Assembly (NCBI GenBank): GCA_037718865.1
Contig: JBBJMP010000038.1
Location: 1 to 32,419, forward strand
Origin: JADCRZ01 sp037718865
GTDB taxonomy: Bacteria > Bacteroidota > Bacteroidia > Chitinophagales > Chitinophagaceae
DNA: 32,419 bases
Direction of reading: 5' to 3'
This document shows, one piece after another, positions 1 through 7,130 of this stretch. The notes under the pieces are model-generated. The model ran no database searches. It was not told the origin of the DNA and worked only from the letters and a program-made list of their open reading frames with translations. Position 1 is the first letter of the stretch; each line of letters opens with the position of its first letter. The position numbers and the translations under genes were made by a program.

Positions 1-1250
1 GGAAGCATATCGAAAATATATCCTTCGGTAATGGGAATATTTCCGGTAGCATCGGGGGTGGTGTTAGGTGGACAAAAGCGAAATCCATTTGATAAAACAA
101 TATCAGGCTTTACTTTCCACATTAATGCATCAATAATTAATGTATCAATCGGATTTTCTACTACAAAGTACCGGTACAAGGGAATAGTGCTGTGTCCAAC
201 AACTTTGGTAATATCTTTTTTAAAAGGCTGTTCATGTTTTGAAATAAGCGCCTGCAGAGCAGCCTGAGGTTTATAACGCGTTGCAGAAACCTCGTCAAGG
301 TGATAATGCTCATTTACTATTTTACCGTTTTCAACAGTCAAATCTAACCGCCCAACAAAAGAACCAAACGCCCCGGGCTCCACTACTTTACTGTATTTGC
401 ATTGAATTGGTTCGCGTACACGTTCATGCGTATCGCCGCCGAAAATATAATCAACCCCTTCACATGCAGAATGATTTGCCAACGCTATCTGCTGCGATAA
501 GCCTAAATGCGAAAGCAATATTATAAAGTCGCATTGCTCCTGTTCTTTCATCACTTTTACATAATACGCCAAATTCTCTTCAGGGAAACTATAGATAATT
601 CCTTTGCTGTATGCAGGTGATTGACGAACGGGAACCAAAGGGTCAGTATAACTAACAAAACCAATTTTGATACCTGCAACATTCCATGTGTAATAAGGCG
701 GAAAAATTAACTCGCCCTTTCTTCCGTTACCCAAATCGTGATACATGTTCGAACATATTTTTGGGGCATTTAAGCCGCCCAATAATTTTAGCATGTTCTC
801 TTTGTAATACACCACTTCCCAATTGCCGGGTATGTAAAGATTATAATCAAGTGCATTTAAAATTGGCTGTATTGCTTTACCAGTCGTCATCACGCTAAGC
901 TCACTTCCCTGGAACATGTCACCCGTATCAATAATAAAAGTGTTTGGGTTTTTCTTCCTTGCTATGTCAAAGTACGTAGCAAGATTGGCATAGCCGCCGG
1001 TTTTACGAAACACAGATTTTCCTTTCTCCCAAAACAGTTCATCATGCGGATGCAACTGACAGTGCACATCTGTGGTTTGCAATAAAGAAACTATTTGTTG
1101 TCCGTCTTTTATCGGGGTGGTTGTTTCACCGTTATTTTTTTCTTCTTCTTTAGTTGTTGAAGAAAATGCTGAAAGAGGGTTAGCACTAATTCCTAGCCCT
1201 GCAAGTGTTGAGAATTTTAAAAAATTTCTTCTTGTATTTTGTTCAGTCAT
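1..1250 (-). CDS. SoxB-like Tat-exported metallophosphoesterase (5'-nucleotidase superfamily), C-terminus off window
   Basis: The frame is open from ATG at 1250 to the left edge (416 codons, no stop). The N-terminus MTEQNTRRNFLKFSTLAGLG has a Tat twin-arginine motif (RRNFLK, residues 7-12), so the product should be exported folded. The metallophosphoesterase motifs follow: TTDVH with D61 and H63, DTGD at 108-111, GNWE at 142-145, a LLSH motif, GGDTHE, and the start of the 5'-nucleotidase C-terminal domain. Ordinary 5'-nucleotidases have GNHE where this protein has GNWE; SoxB proteins characteristically have HWE there. Tat export, GNWE and a neighbouring TsdA-like cytochrome favour a SoxB-like role, hydrolysing a sulfur group from a carrier in the periplasm. 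A periplasmic nucleotidase is the alternative. No SoxYZ carrier is visible. It lies 192 bp downstream of the cytochrome gene and shows no Crp palindrome of its own. Confidence 0.8.
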   Translation of the reverse strand, partial: MTEQNTRRNFLKFSTLAGLGISANPLSAFSSTTKEEEKNNGETTTPIKDGQQIVSLLQTTDVHCQLHPHDELFWEKGKSVFRKTGGYANLATYFDIARKKNPNTFIIDTGDMFQGSELSVMTTGKAIQPILNALDYNLYIPGNWEVVYYKENMLKLLGGLNAPKICSNMYHDLGNGRKGELIFPPYYTWNVAGIKIGFVSYTDPLVPVRQSPAYSKGIIYSFPEENLAYYVKVMKEQEQCDFIILLSHLGLSQQIALANHSACEGVDYIFGGDTHERVREPIQCKYSKVVEPGAFGSFVGRLDLTVENGKIVNEHYHLDEVSATRYKPQAALQALISKHEQPFKKDITKVVGHSTIPLYRYFVVENPIDTLIIDALMWKVKPDIVLSNGFRFCPPNTTPDATGNIPITEGYIFDML

Positions 1251-1442
1251 GGATGACAGTATTTTAAGTTATTTACATTATTTTTCACTCAAAGTGGTAA
1301 AGGAGCAATCTGTTAAATTATTCTTTGCGCCTTGCGTGAAATTTTACACCACGATAAAAAAACCTTCTGTACCAATAAAACACAAACGCTCTAAGTGTCA
1401 TTAAGGATTGGTGAAACTTTGTTTTCTCTGTGTCTGTGTGGT

Positions 1443-2456
1443 TTATCTTGCCGCCATTTTTTTCATATCTTTTCTTTTTGTAACAATGGGTTTAAAGGGT
1501 CCGAACTTATGTTGCGCTTCGCTAAATTCATCGGTGTAAGGGCCAAAAGGATGATCAAAAGGTTTGGCTGAAATGTTGGGCCAGTCCTTCGTTAAATCAG
1601 CTTTGGGGCGGGGTTGTGCATTTACAAAAGCAGCTACATCCCAGGCTTCTTCATCGGTTAAAACAGGGGCGTCATGTTTTGCCTGATTAAACGGCATGTT
1701 ATCTTTTACATAACCTGCAAAGCGAGATAAGCGAAACAATCCTGCACCACTGTTATAACTATGCTCACCCCATAGCGGAGGATAAGCATAGCTAATTCCA
1801 TTCAATTGTTTTAATCCTTCTCCGTTTGCAGCATGGCAACTTTGGCATCTTTGACTGTAAACAATTTGACCCTTTTCCGGGCTTGCGGCTCGATCTAAAT
1901 AAATTAAATCTGTAATGCCTGCCCCTTTGGGTTTCTCCCCTTTCTTTACCTCCTGTCCGAGCCATTGTATGTAAGCAACAATAGACTTCATTTCAAAGCT
2001 TGTGGTATCTATTGCTTTGCCATTTAAACTTCGCTCAAAACAGTCATTAACCCGTTTAGGAATGCTTTCAATTGTTCCGCTTCGCTCACGGAATTTTGGA
2101 TATGTAGAAGCTACTGCAGCATAATTATTTCCCCATGTTCTGGTACCTGCATCTAAATGGCAGTTCTGGCAATTCATTCCGTTACTGATGGAATTAACAG
2201 AACCGTTCGGCCCAAAATATTTCGATGTATTAGCAATTAAATCCTGCCCGTAAATAAGCATTTTACGCTGTTCTCCTGTTGTTGTATTATCTGAATATAA
2301 GCTTGGGGCTAACCAATAATCCAGCTGCTTATCTCCTAAGATTGTTTGCGGCTGTTTTTGTTCAGTGGCTGTCAGATCTCTAATAATAACAATTGCAACT
2401 ACCAGAAAAATCAGGTACAGGAACCAGTCATCTTTCAGATATTTTTTCATTGGCAA
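1443..2456 (-). CDS. tsdA: TsdA-like membrane-anchored dihaem cytochrome c (probable thiosulfate dehydrogenase)
   Basis: The 337-residue protein starts with a basic stretch and one membrane helix (about 12-26) that should anchor it facing the periplasm. It has two CXXCH haem sites, CQNCH at 96-100 and CQSCH at 204-208. The stretch around C139 (RVNDCFERSLNG) matches the TsdA/SoxA-like domain, where a cysteine is the distal ligand of haem 1. M254 (DNMPF) is placed to ligate haem 2. TsdA couples two thiosulfates to tetrathionate and passes electrons to other cytochromes; some homologues run in reverse as tetrathionate reductases. Neighbours are rhodaneses, a TauE-type exporter and a SoxB-like protein. 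It has its own upstream terminator and Crp-type palindrome, so it is probably a separate transcription unit. The symbol rests on motif resemblance only; another SoxA-like dihaem cytochrome is possible. Confidence 0.8.
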   Translation of the reverse strand: MPMKKYLKDDWFLYLIFLVVAIVIIRDLTATEQKQPQTILGDKQLDYWLAPSLYSDNTTTGEQRKMLIYGQDLIANTSKYFGPNGSVNSISNGMNCQNCHLDAGTRTWGNNYAAVASTYPKFRERSGTIESIPKRVNDCFERSLNGKAIDTTSFEMKSIVAYIQWLGQEVKKGEKPKGAGITDLIYLDRAASPEKGQIVYSQRCQSCHAANGEGLKQLNGISYAYPPLWGEHSYNSGAGLFRLSRFAGYVKDNMPFNQAKHDAPVLTDEEAWDVAAFVNAQPRPKADLTKDWPNISAKPFDHPFGPYTDEFSEAQHKFGPFKPIVTKRKDMKKMAAR

Positions 2457-2488
2457 AATCAGGATATAAATAGTACTAAAATCGCTTG

Positions 2489-2532
2489 TAAATGTTCGCT
2501 TTTTCTATCGCCTGTAAGGTGACTTATGTCAC
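2489..2532 (-). promoter_or_regulatory. Crp-type operator plus weak -7-like element upstream of the TsdA-like gene
   Basis: GTGA-CTTATG-TCAC at 2519-2532 is a perfect palindrome in its half-sites and matches the E. coli CRP core. On the minus strand a -7-like AACATTTA (2489-2496) begins 29.5 bp from the palindrome centre, the same spacing as at the two other sites in this block. The -7 match is only partial (four of six defined positions of TAnnTTTG). The start codon is at 2456. Confidence 0.65.
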
Positions 2533-2566
2533 AAAGCAGTTTAATCATGAAACTATAATCACATTT

Positions 2567-2601
2567 AAAAAAAGGCTGCTCCTTTTACAAGAACAACCTT
2601 T
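2567..2601 (-). terminator. Intrinsic terminator after the rhodanese-thioredoxin gene
   Basis: On the minus strand AAAGGTTGTTCT pairs, with a few G-U pairs and an end mismatch, with GGAGCAGCCTTT across a 7-base loop, followed by a T-run. It begins 18 bases after the stop of the rhodanese-thioredoxin gene and separates it from the promoter of the TsdA-like gene. Confidence 0.75.
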
Positions 2602-2618
2602 GAAATAGATGAAACTAT

Positions 2619-3320
2619 TTATTGCAACTGTTTCATAAGTTCTTTTGCATCTACTATGCCGCTTTTTCTCCAAACTTCCTTATTGTGTTTATAAATTATA
2701 AAAGTAGGGAAAGCTTCAATATTTAATTGTTTGGAGATGACTGTTTGGTCACCACCATCTATTTTTACCAAATGAAACTGTAAGTTCTTTGCTTTTGATA
2801 ATGAATCAATTACCGAGTTCATTTTTTTACATGGTGGACACCACACTGCACCTACATCAACCAACACAGTTTTATCAGCGGGTATGAGTGATTGATATTC
2901 TTTAAAATCTATTTGCTTTATGGTGGCAGCTTCCTGCAAAGGCATAGAAGCTCTTTTCCATTCTGTAATACCGCCATCCAGATTGTAAGCCGTATATCCC
3001 TTTTCTCTTAACCATTTTGCTGCTGCCCCGCTTCTTGCACCACTTAAGCAATAGGTATATACCGGCTTTGCTTTATCTAATGATTGTACTCTTTCAATAA
3101 ACTGTTCCTGATTGGTCCAGTCGGCTAAGAAAGCATCCTTTAAATGACCACTTTGGTACTCGCCAGAAGTGCGAACATCAAGCACTTGCACGTTTGGTTG
3201 CTTTATGCCTTTTTCAAATTCACCAACCCCGAGATTGGTTGCCTGTTGGGCACTAGTTGTACACGATGTGAGTGAACCGCTAACCAGCAGGAGCCACAAT
3301 AATAGGTTTTGTACACGCAT
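2619..3320 (-). CDS. Rhodanese-thioredoxin fusion lipoprotein
   Basis: The chosen start (ATG at 3320) gives 233 residues beginning MRVQNLLLWLLLVSGSLTSC, a lipoprotein signal with lipobox LTSC (lipid on C20). An in-frame ATG at 3362 would put 14 extra residues ahead of the signal and is less likely. A rhodanese domain spans about 30-125 with active cysteine C91 in the loop CLSGARS. A thioredoxin domain follows with WCPPC at 160-164 and the cis-proline segment AFPT. The product should sit in the periplasm or on a membrane surface. The plausible role is to accept a sulfane sulfur on the rhodanese cysteine and release it as sulfide through the thioredoxin. The gene follows the DUF6132 gene by 82 bases and ends in a terminator, so it is probably the last gene of the rhodanese operon. 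The substrate is not known. Confidence 0.85.
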   Translation of the reverse strand: MRVQNLLLWLLLVSGSLTSCTTSAQQATNLGVGEFEKGIKQPNVQVLDVRTSGEYQSGHLKDAFLADWTNQEQFIERVQSLDKAKPVYTYCLSGARSGAAAKWLREKGYTAYNLDGGITEWKRASMPLQEAATIKQIDFKEYQSLIPADKTVLVDVGAVWCPPCKKMNSVIDSLSKAKNLQFHLVKIDGGDQTVISKQLNIEAFPTFIIYKHNKEVWRKSGIVDAKELMKQLQ

Positions 3321-3402
3321 ATTTTTATTTCTTTTATTGAACATTTTAAGACAGAAACTCACTTTGGCGGCAGGTCATTAGAGCTATTATTTTCGTAAAC
3401 AA

Positions 3403-3618
3403 TTATTGAACATCTGAATTTCTATTTTTTTCTTTTTTAAATGAACTAATAATTAGTGCGCCAAATATAGCAAAGTAAATGCTGCTTCTAAAAGGATTTG
3501 ATGTTATAGCACAAGTGCCGGTTAGGCATCCTACATATTTCCAATAAAGAAAACCTGCCATTGCGCCTAACGCTGCGCCGATCAATAAGAGCTTATTTTT
3601 TATTATCCAATTCTTCAA
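3403..3618 (-). CDS. DUF6132-like small membrane protein with paired cysteines
   Basis: This 71-residue protein has two predicted membrane helices (about 9-29 and 45-60). Between them lies the motif VGCLTGTCAITSNP, with C30 and C36 on the loop. The GC-x4-GxC-xI-TSNP pattern resembles the DUF6132 family, common in Bacteroidota beside rhodanese genes. Its start overlaps the end of the upstream YgaP-like gene by 26 bases in another frame, which implies translational coupling. Its function is unknown. The cysteine pair next to rhodanese domains suggests handling of sulfane sulfur at the membrane, which is inference. Confidence 0.75.
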   Translation of the reverse strand: MKNWIIKNKLLLIGAALGAMAGFLYWKYVGCLTGTCAITSNPFRSSIYFAIFGALIISSFKKEKNRNSDVQ

Positions 3619-3835
3619 ACACTACCTCACTTTCTTTTTTACGATTACAATAATTTACTGCACAACCTCTACTGCCACAACATCCTACATTGGCAATTGC
3701 TGTTAGTAGCAAAAAGCCTGCTATTATGCCTAATGTTATATCTTTTTGAATAATTGACTGTACTAATGCAATCACTCCCATTACAAGCCTAAGCCCTCGC
3801 ATTACTGACCAGTCAGTTAATATTGCTTTCATCAT
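3593..3835 (-). CDS. YgaP-like (DUF2892) transmembrane protein
   Basis: The 80-residue protein matches the YgaP-type transmembrane domain: WSVMRGLRLVMGVIALVQSI, a second helix GIIAGFLLLTAIANVGCCG, then a cysteine-rich end (GCCGSRGCAVNYC). In E. coli YgaP this membrane domain is fused to a rhodanese domain. Here the rhodanese is the preceding gene, one base away, so the pair looks like a split YgaP. Five cysteines lie within about 16 residues after the second helix, which could bind metal or carry persulfide. Its 3' end overlaps the start of the DUF6132-like gene. Confidence 0.8.
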   Translation of the reverse strand: MMKAILTDWSVMRGLRLVMGVIALVQSIIQKDITLGIIAGFLLLTAIANVGCCGSRGCAVNYCNRKKESEVVFEELDNKK

Positions 3836-3836
3836 T

Positions 3837-4094
3837 TCATTTTGGTTTTAAATTTTCAAGACCCCCACCATTTACGACTTCAGTAATACCAACCTGTTTT
3901 AAAATGGAAACTGCAATTCCGCTCCTGTTGCCACTTCTGCAATAGGCTATTATTGGCTTTGGCATTTGTTTAAACTCGTCAATCCTCTGTGCTACCTGGT
4001 CGTAAGGAATATTGATAGCAGCAGGATAATGTTCTCCTGCATATTCTTCGGGAGTTCTCACATCAACTATTGTTGCATTGGTTGCTGCTTCCAT
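3837..4094 (-). CDS. Single-domain rhodanese (sulfurtransferase)
   Basis: From ATG at 4094 the protein has 85 residues, begins MEAATNATIVDVRTPEEY, and consists of one rhodanese domain. The active-site loop is CRSGNRSG. It has no signal peptide, so it should act in the cytoplasm or on the inner face of the membrane. An in-frame ATG at 4142 would add 16 hydrophobic residues and overlap the predicted promoter, so the shorter start is preferred. It transfers sulfane sulfur between thiosulfate, polysulfide or persulfides and acceptor thiols. It is first in a tight run with the YgaP-like and DUF6132 genes. Confidence 0.88.
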   Translation of the reverse strand: MEAATNATIVDVRTPEEYAGEHYPAAINIPYDQVAQRIDEFKQMPKPIIAYCRSGNRSGIAVSILKQVGITEVVNGGGLENLKPK

Positions 4095-4117
4095 TGTGAT
4101 AGTAATTTTTATTATTG

Positions 4118-4161
4118 CGAAATTATTACAATGAGTGAGCACCGGATGTGATAATTGTCAC
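4118..4161 (-). promoter_or_regulatory. Crp-type operator and -7 element of the rhodanese operon
   Basis: GTGA-TAATTG-TCAC at 4148-4161 is a perfect CRP-core palindrome. On the minus strand TAATTTCG (4118-4125) matches the Bacteroidota -7 consensus TAnnTTTG at five of six defined positions and starts 29.5 bp from the palindrome centre. This predicts a start near 4114, about 20 bases before the ATG at 4094, with the regulator centred near -41. Confidence 0.7.
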
Positions 4162-4168
4162 TTAGCAG

Positions 4169-4954
4169 TTAGAAAATGAGTTCTTTAACAATAATGTATA
4201 TGCCCATAACCAATACAAACCAGCCAAAACCCTTTTTTAGCCTGTCGCTGTTTACCTTTTGGTTGAAGTAACCACCAATGAAAATGCCTGCTATTGCTAT
4301 GGCTGTAACTATTATTATGAATTTCCATTCAATAGGGTGACGACCAATGTCGCCTAAAAAACCAATCAGGGAATTAAATGCTATGATTAAAAGTGATGTA
4401 CCAATAGCTTCTTTCATTGGTAGCTTCATTAGTATGACCAATGCAGGTATTAGTAAAAAGCCCCCACCTGCACCTAAAAAGCCTGTTACCAAACCAATAA
4501 GCACCCCATACATTACAAGCACCCAGGGCTTTTCTTTTACCTGCTTTTCTGCTACCACCTTCCTGCTTCTAATCATTGACACTGAAGCAGCTAACATGAG
4601 TATAGCGAACACAACCATTACAAATAATGAATGTGTTACCTCAAACGAACCGATTTTAAAAAACACATCTGGTAGGTATGGAATGATAAATTTTCGTGCA
4701 ATGAAAACAGTAGTAATAGAAGATGAACCAAAAAGTAAAACAGTTTTGAAGTTAACTAAGCCTTTCCGGTAGTTATTGTAAGCTCCTACAAGGCTTGTAA
4801 AGCCTACAATAAAAAGTGAATATGAAATGGCAAGTGTGGGTGACACAGCAAACAGGTACACCAAAATTGGTATCGTTAATATTGAGCCTCCACCACCTAT
4901 TAAACCCATTGAAATACCAATGAGTAATGATGCGATGTAACCTGCTATTTCCAT
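4169..4954 (-). CDS. TauE/SafE family sulfite/sulfur-anion exporter
   Basis: The 261-residue inner-membrane protein has about eight helices. It carries the duplicated TauE/SafE motifs: GISMGLIGGGGSILTIP at about 13-29 and GLVTGFLGAGGGFLLIP in the second half. The family moves sulfite, sulfoacetate and related anions across the inner membrane. Here it probably removes sulfite or another product of rhodanese and thiosulfate chemistry. It lies directly downstream of the Crp gene (56 bp), with its own Crp-type palindrome in the gap. The first ATG is used because the membrane signature begins at once; the next methionine would delete half the first helix. Confidence 0.88.
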   Translation of the reverse strand: MEIAGYIASLLIGISMGLIGGGGSILTIPILVYLFAVSPTLAISYSLFIVGFTSLVGAYNNYRKGLVNFKTVLLFGSSSITTVFIARKFIIPYLPDVFFKIGSFEVTHSLFVMVVFAILMLAASVSMIRSRKVVAEKQVKEKPWVLVMYGVLIGLVTGFLGAGGGFLLIPALVILMKLPMKEAIGTSLLIIAFNSLIGFLGDIGRHPIEWKFIIIVTAIAIAGIFIGGYFNQKVNSDRLKKGFGWFVLVMGIYIIVKELIF

Positions 4955-4959
4955 AGATG

Positions 4960-5003
4960 CAAATGTGATGGCAATTAATGACAGCTACCGTGATAAAAGT
5001 CAC
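4960..5003 (-). promoter_or_regulatory. Crp-type operator and -7 element upstream of the TauE gene
   Basis: GTGA-TAAAAG-TCAC at 4990-5003 is a perfect CRP-core palindrome between crp and the exporter gene. On the minus strand CACATTTG (4960-4967) matches TAnnTTTG at five of six defined positions, starting 29.5 bp from the palindrome centre. The predicted transcription start (about 4956) is almost at the ATG (4954), so this mRNA may be nearly leaderless. Confidence 0.68.
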
Positions 5004-5010
5004 AGAGGCA

Positions 5011-5643
5011 TCAATCTTTTTTTATCCACTCAATTGAGTTTCTATGGATAACCAGCCATGCCTTTGCTTCCATCTTCTTTAATAACCGGCTTACAACTTC
5101 TCTTGATGAATTGAGGTCGTTTGCAATCTCCTGGTGGGTAATTTTTAAGTTATTGCCAAGCTGCTGCACTTGTTTTTTCAGGTAGTATTCAAGCCTTTCA
5201 TCCATATTGGTGAAAGCAATTGCATCTATGGTTTTTAAAAGTTCTTCAAACCTGTTGCGATAAGATGTAATAACAAACTGATACCAGCTTTTGTATTTGC
5301 CCATCCACTGGTCCATGTATTCAAGCGGTATTGCCAAGACTGTTGCATCGGTTAGTGCCTTTGCCAATATCTCACTTGTTTCATGCTTTGCTGCACATAC
5401 CATAGAAAGAGAACAAGCCTGTCCTGCATTAAGATGGTAGATGAAAAATTCTTTGCCTTCATCGTCTTCCCTGTACAACTTAACCAAGCCCTCTATGATT
5501 AGCATAGTTGAACGGATGGGTTGCCCTACTTTCAAAAGTGTTTCTCCTGCTTTCACTTCCTTAATAGTTCCATGCTCCACCAATTCATTGTATAAGCCTT
5601 CTTCGAGGTCGGGGAAAAGTTGTTTTAGATTGCTTTTGTCCAT
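5011..5643 (-). CDS. Crp/Fnr family regulator of the sulfur genes
   Basis: From ATG at 5643 the protein has 210 residues. An ATG at 5694 would add 17 residues and abut the repeat element. An N-terminal cyclic-nucleotide-like beta-roll covers about 1-115 and a C-terminal winged helix about 140-210. The recognition helix reads SSREVVSRLLKK, keeping the arginine, glutamate and arginine spaced as R180, E181 and R185 of E. coli CRP, which contact TGTGA. Perfect GTGA-N6-TCAC sites lie upstream of at least three transcription units in the block. The phosphate-cassette region of true cAMP binders is not obvious. Two cysteines six residues apart (C77 and C83, GQACSLSMVC) lie in the sensor domain. A thiol or sulfur signal is possible, but that is inference. 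Confidence 0.88.
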   Translation of the reverse strand: MDKSNLKQLFPDLEEGLYNELVEHGTIKEVKAGETLLKVGQPIRSTMLIIEGLVKLYREDDEGKEFFIYHLNAGQACSLSMVCAAKHETSEILAKALTDATVLAIPLEYMDQWMGKYKSWYQFVITSYRNRFEELLKTIDAIAFTNMDERLEYYLKKQVQQLGNNLKITHQEIANDLNSSREVVSRLLKKMEAKAWLVIHRNSIEWIKKD

Positions 5644-5694
5644 TATTATAGCTATTGCAGCGCAAAGTTGCATTTTTTCAGGTGAGTAAACCAT

Positions 5695-5757
5695 AAGTCA
5701 AAAAAAAGCCCGAAGGCTAGAAGGGTAAGCACTGGAAATAATAGGTACACTGCCCTG
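5695..5757 (-). repeat. Direct-repeat copy 1 with terminator hairpin, crp side of nhaA
   Basis: On the minus strand it contains AGCC-TTCG-GGCT followed by eight T, a compact intrinsic terminator, preceded by a conserved stretch (GTAC-TATTA-TTTC-AGTGCTT). It is highly similar along its length to the copy at 7131-7197. It lies between the broken nhaA and the Crp start, so it can end nhaA transcription or act inside the crp leader. Confidence 0.7.
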
Positions 5758-5810
5758 AATGAATGGAATTTGCTAATTAGAATTACAGAACGTACAAGTG
5801 AGTGACACAA

Positions 5811-5856
5811 CAAAAGTATAATTATGGTACTGATGCCGGTTCAATGATTTATATCA
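5811..5856 (-). promoter_or_regulatory. Probable crp promoter with an Fnr/Crp-like palindrome
   Basis: TGAT-TTAT-ATCA at 5845-5856 is a perfect inverted repeat, extended to ATGAT/ATCAT. On the minus strand TACTTTTG (5811-5818) matches the Bacteroidota -7 consensus TAnnTTTG at all six defined positions and starts 32.5 bp from the palindrome centre. A TTG lies near -36. The site differs from the GTGA-N6-TCAC sites, so autoregulation or a second regulator is possible. Confidence 0.55.
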
Positions 5857-5880
5857 TGCATTTATTCCCTAAACATCCTT

Positions 5881-7046
5881 TTAAAGTACAGTTTTGTTAG
5901 TAATAAAGATAGTGATACCAGTAATTGCAGCAATTGTCAATGCAATTAAAATACTAATCTTTGATGTGCTGATTATATCTGTATCAACAAATGCAAGATT
6001 GCTTATAAACATAGACATAAGTAAAACCTATACCACCAAGGAAACCAATGCCTGTTAAGTTTCGCCAATTTAGCCCTTGCTGAAGTTGTGCAATACCTGT
6101 TTTTACTAATAAATACGTAAATAAAAATATTCCTGCAAGTTTACCGAATACAAGACCAATCATAATACCTAAGGAATTTGATGAGGAAAGGCTGCTTACA
6201 ACATTTGAAGGGATGATAATAGCTGTATTTACTAATGCAATATTGGAATAATAATAAATGCAACCGGCTTATGCAAGAAGTGTTGTAAGTGGTAGGAAAC
6301 GTTTTCATCATCATCGTTATGAAATGGAATTACAAATGCAAGTAGCACACCGGCAATAGTTGCATGAACACCGGACTTTAGAAAACAATACCACATCACA
6401 ATGCCTAGAAGAATATAAAAAATGAGCTTCGTAACTTTTAATCTATTCCAAATAAACAGACCTAATAAAATGCCACCTGCAATAAGCAGGTAAGTAAACA
6501 AAACTGTTTTAGTGTAGAAGAAAGCAATAACCAGGATTGCACCTATATCATCAATAATGGCAAGGGCTGTTAAAAGTACTTTTACTGCTGTTGGTACTTT
6601 GTTGCCTGCTAAAGCAAGTATGCCTAATGCAAAAGCAGTGTCTGTTGCCATTGGAATTGCGAAACCTGATTGTGTTGCCGTACCATTGTTAAGTGTAAAA
6701 TGTATTAGGGCTGGTATGCAAATGCCACCTACTGCCGCTGCTAATGGGAGAATGGCTTTCTTGAAATCTGTCAATTCACCAATGTATAATTCTCTCTCAA
6801 CTTCAAGCCTACCATTAAAAAGAAGATTGCCATCAAGCCATCGTTTATCCAGTGCTCTACAGAGTAATTAAGAGAGACATTTGCAAACGATAAATCCACC
6901 TGTTGATGCATGAAATGCATATAGCTTTCACCAATTGCAGAATTTGCTATGGCTAAAGAAACAACTGTGCAGATAACGAGTAATAAACCTGCAACTTTCT
7001 CGCTATCAAAGAAGCCTGTGAATAAATTTGTGAATTTGCCTGCCAT
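5881..7046 (-). pseudogene. nhaA: Na+/H+ antiporter NhaA, broken by three single-base indels
   Basis: Joining frames gives a full-length NhaA of about 388 residues, the usual length, from MAGKFTNLFTGFF to the stop at 5881. The paired aspartates needed for transport (LAIIDDIGAI) are intact. The frame breaks three times: a missing G near 6803 (after LMVGL, before an otherwise normal ELTDFKKA), a missing T near 6239 (after IIIPI), and an extra base near 6019 (between GGIGFT and MSMFISNL). All change homopolymer length by one. NhaA exchanges two H+ for one Na+ at the inner membrane. As written the gene cannot make a full protein; either it is a recent pseudogene or the indels are sequencing errors. 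Direct repeats flank it on both sides. Confidence 0.85.
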
Positions 7047-7130
7047 GTCCTTCTGCTCTATTTATTGATTAGCTGCATATTTATTGCAAACCAACAAGGG
7101 TTTTGCAGGTCCACCGTAAAAGATGTTTAC

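Noticed and set aside
1285..1305. TTCACTCAAAGTGGTAA as a Crp site for the SoxB-like gene
   Set aside because: The half-sites have the wrong polarity (CAC...GTG with a 5-base spacer) and do not match the GTGA-N6-TCAC pattern.
1..1404. Plus-strand open frames across the left edge
   Set aside because: They lie opposite a continuous minus-strand frame of 416 codons with clear metallophosphoesterase motifs, and their own translations show no domain features.
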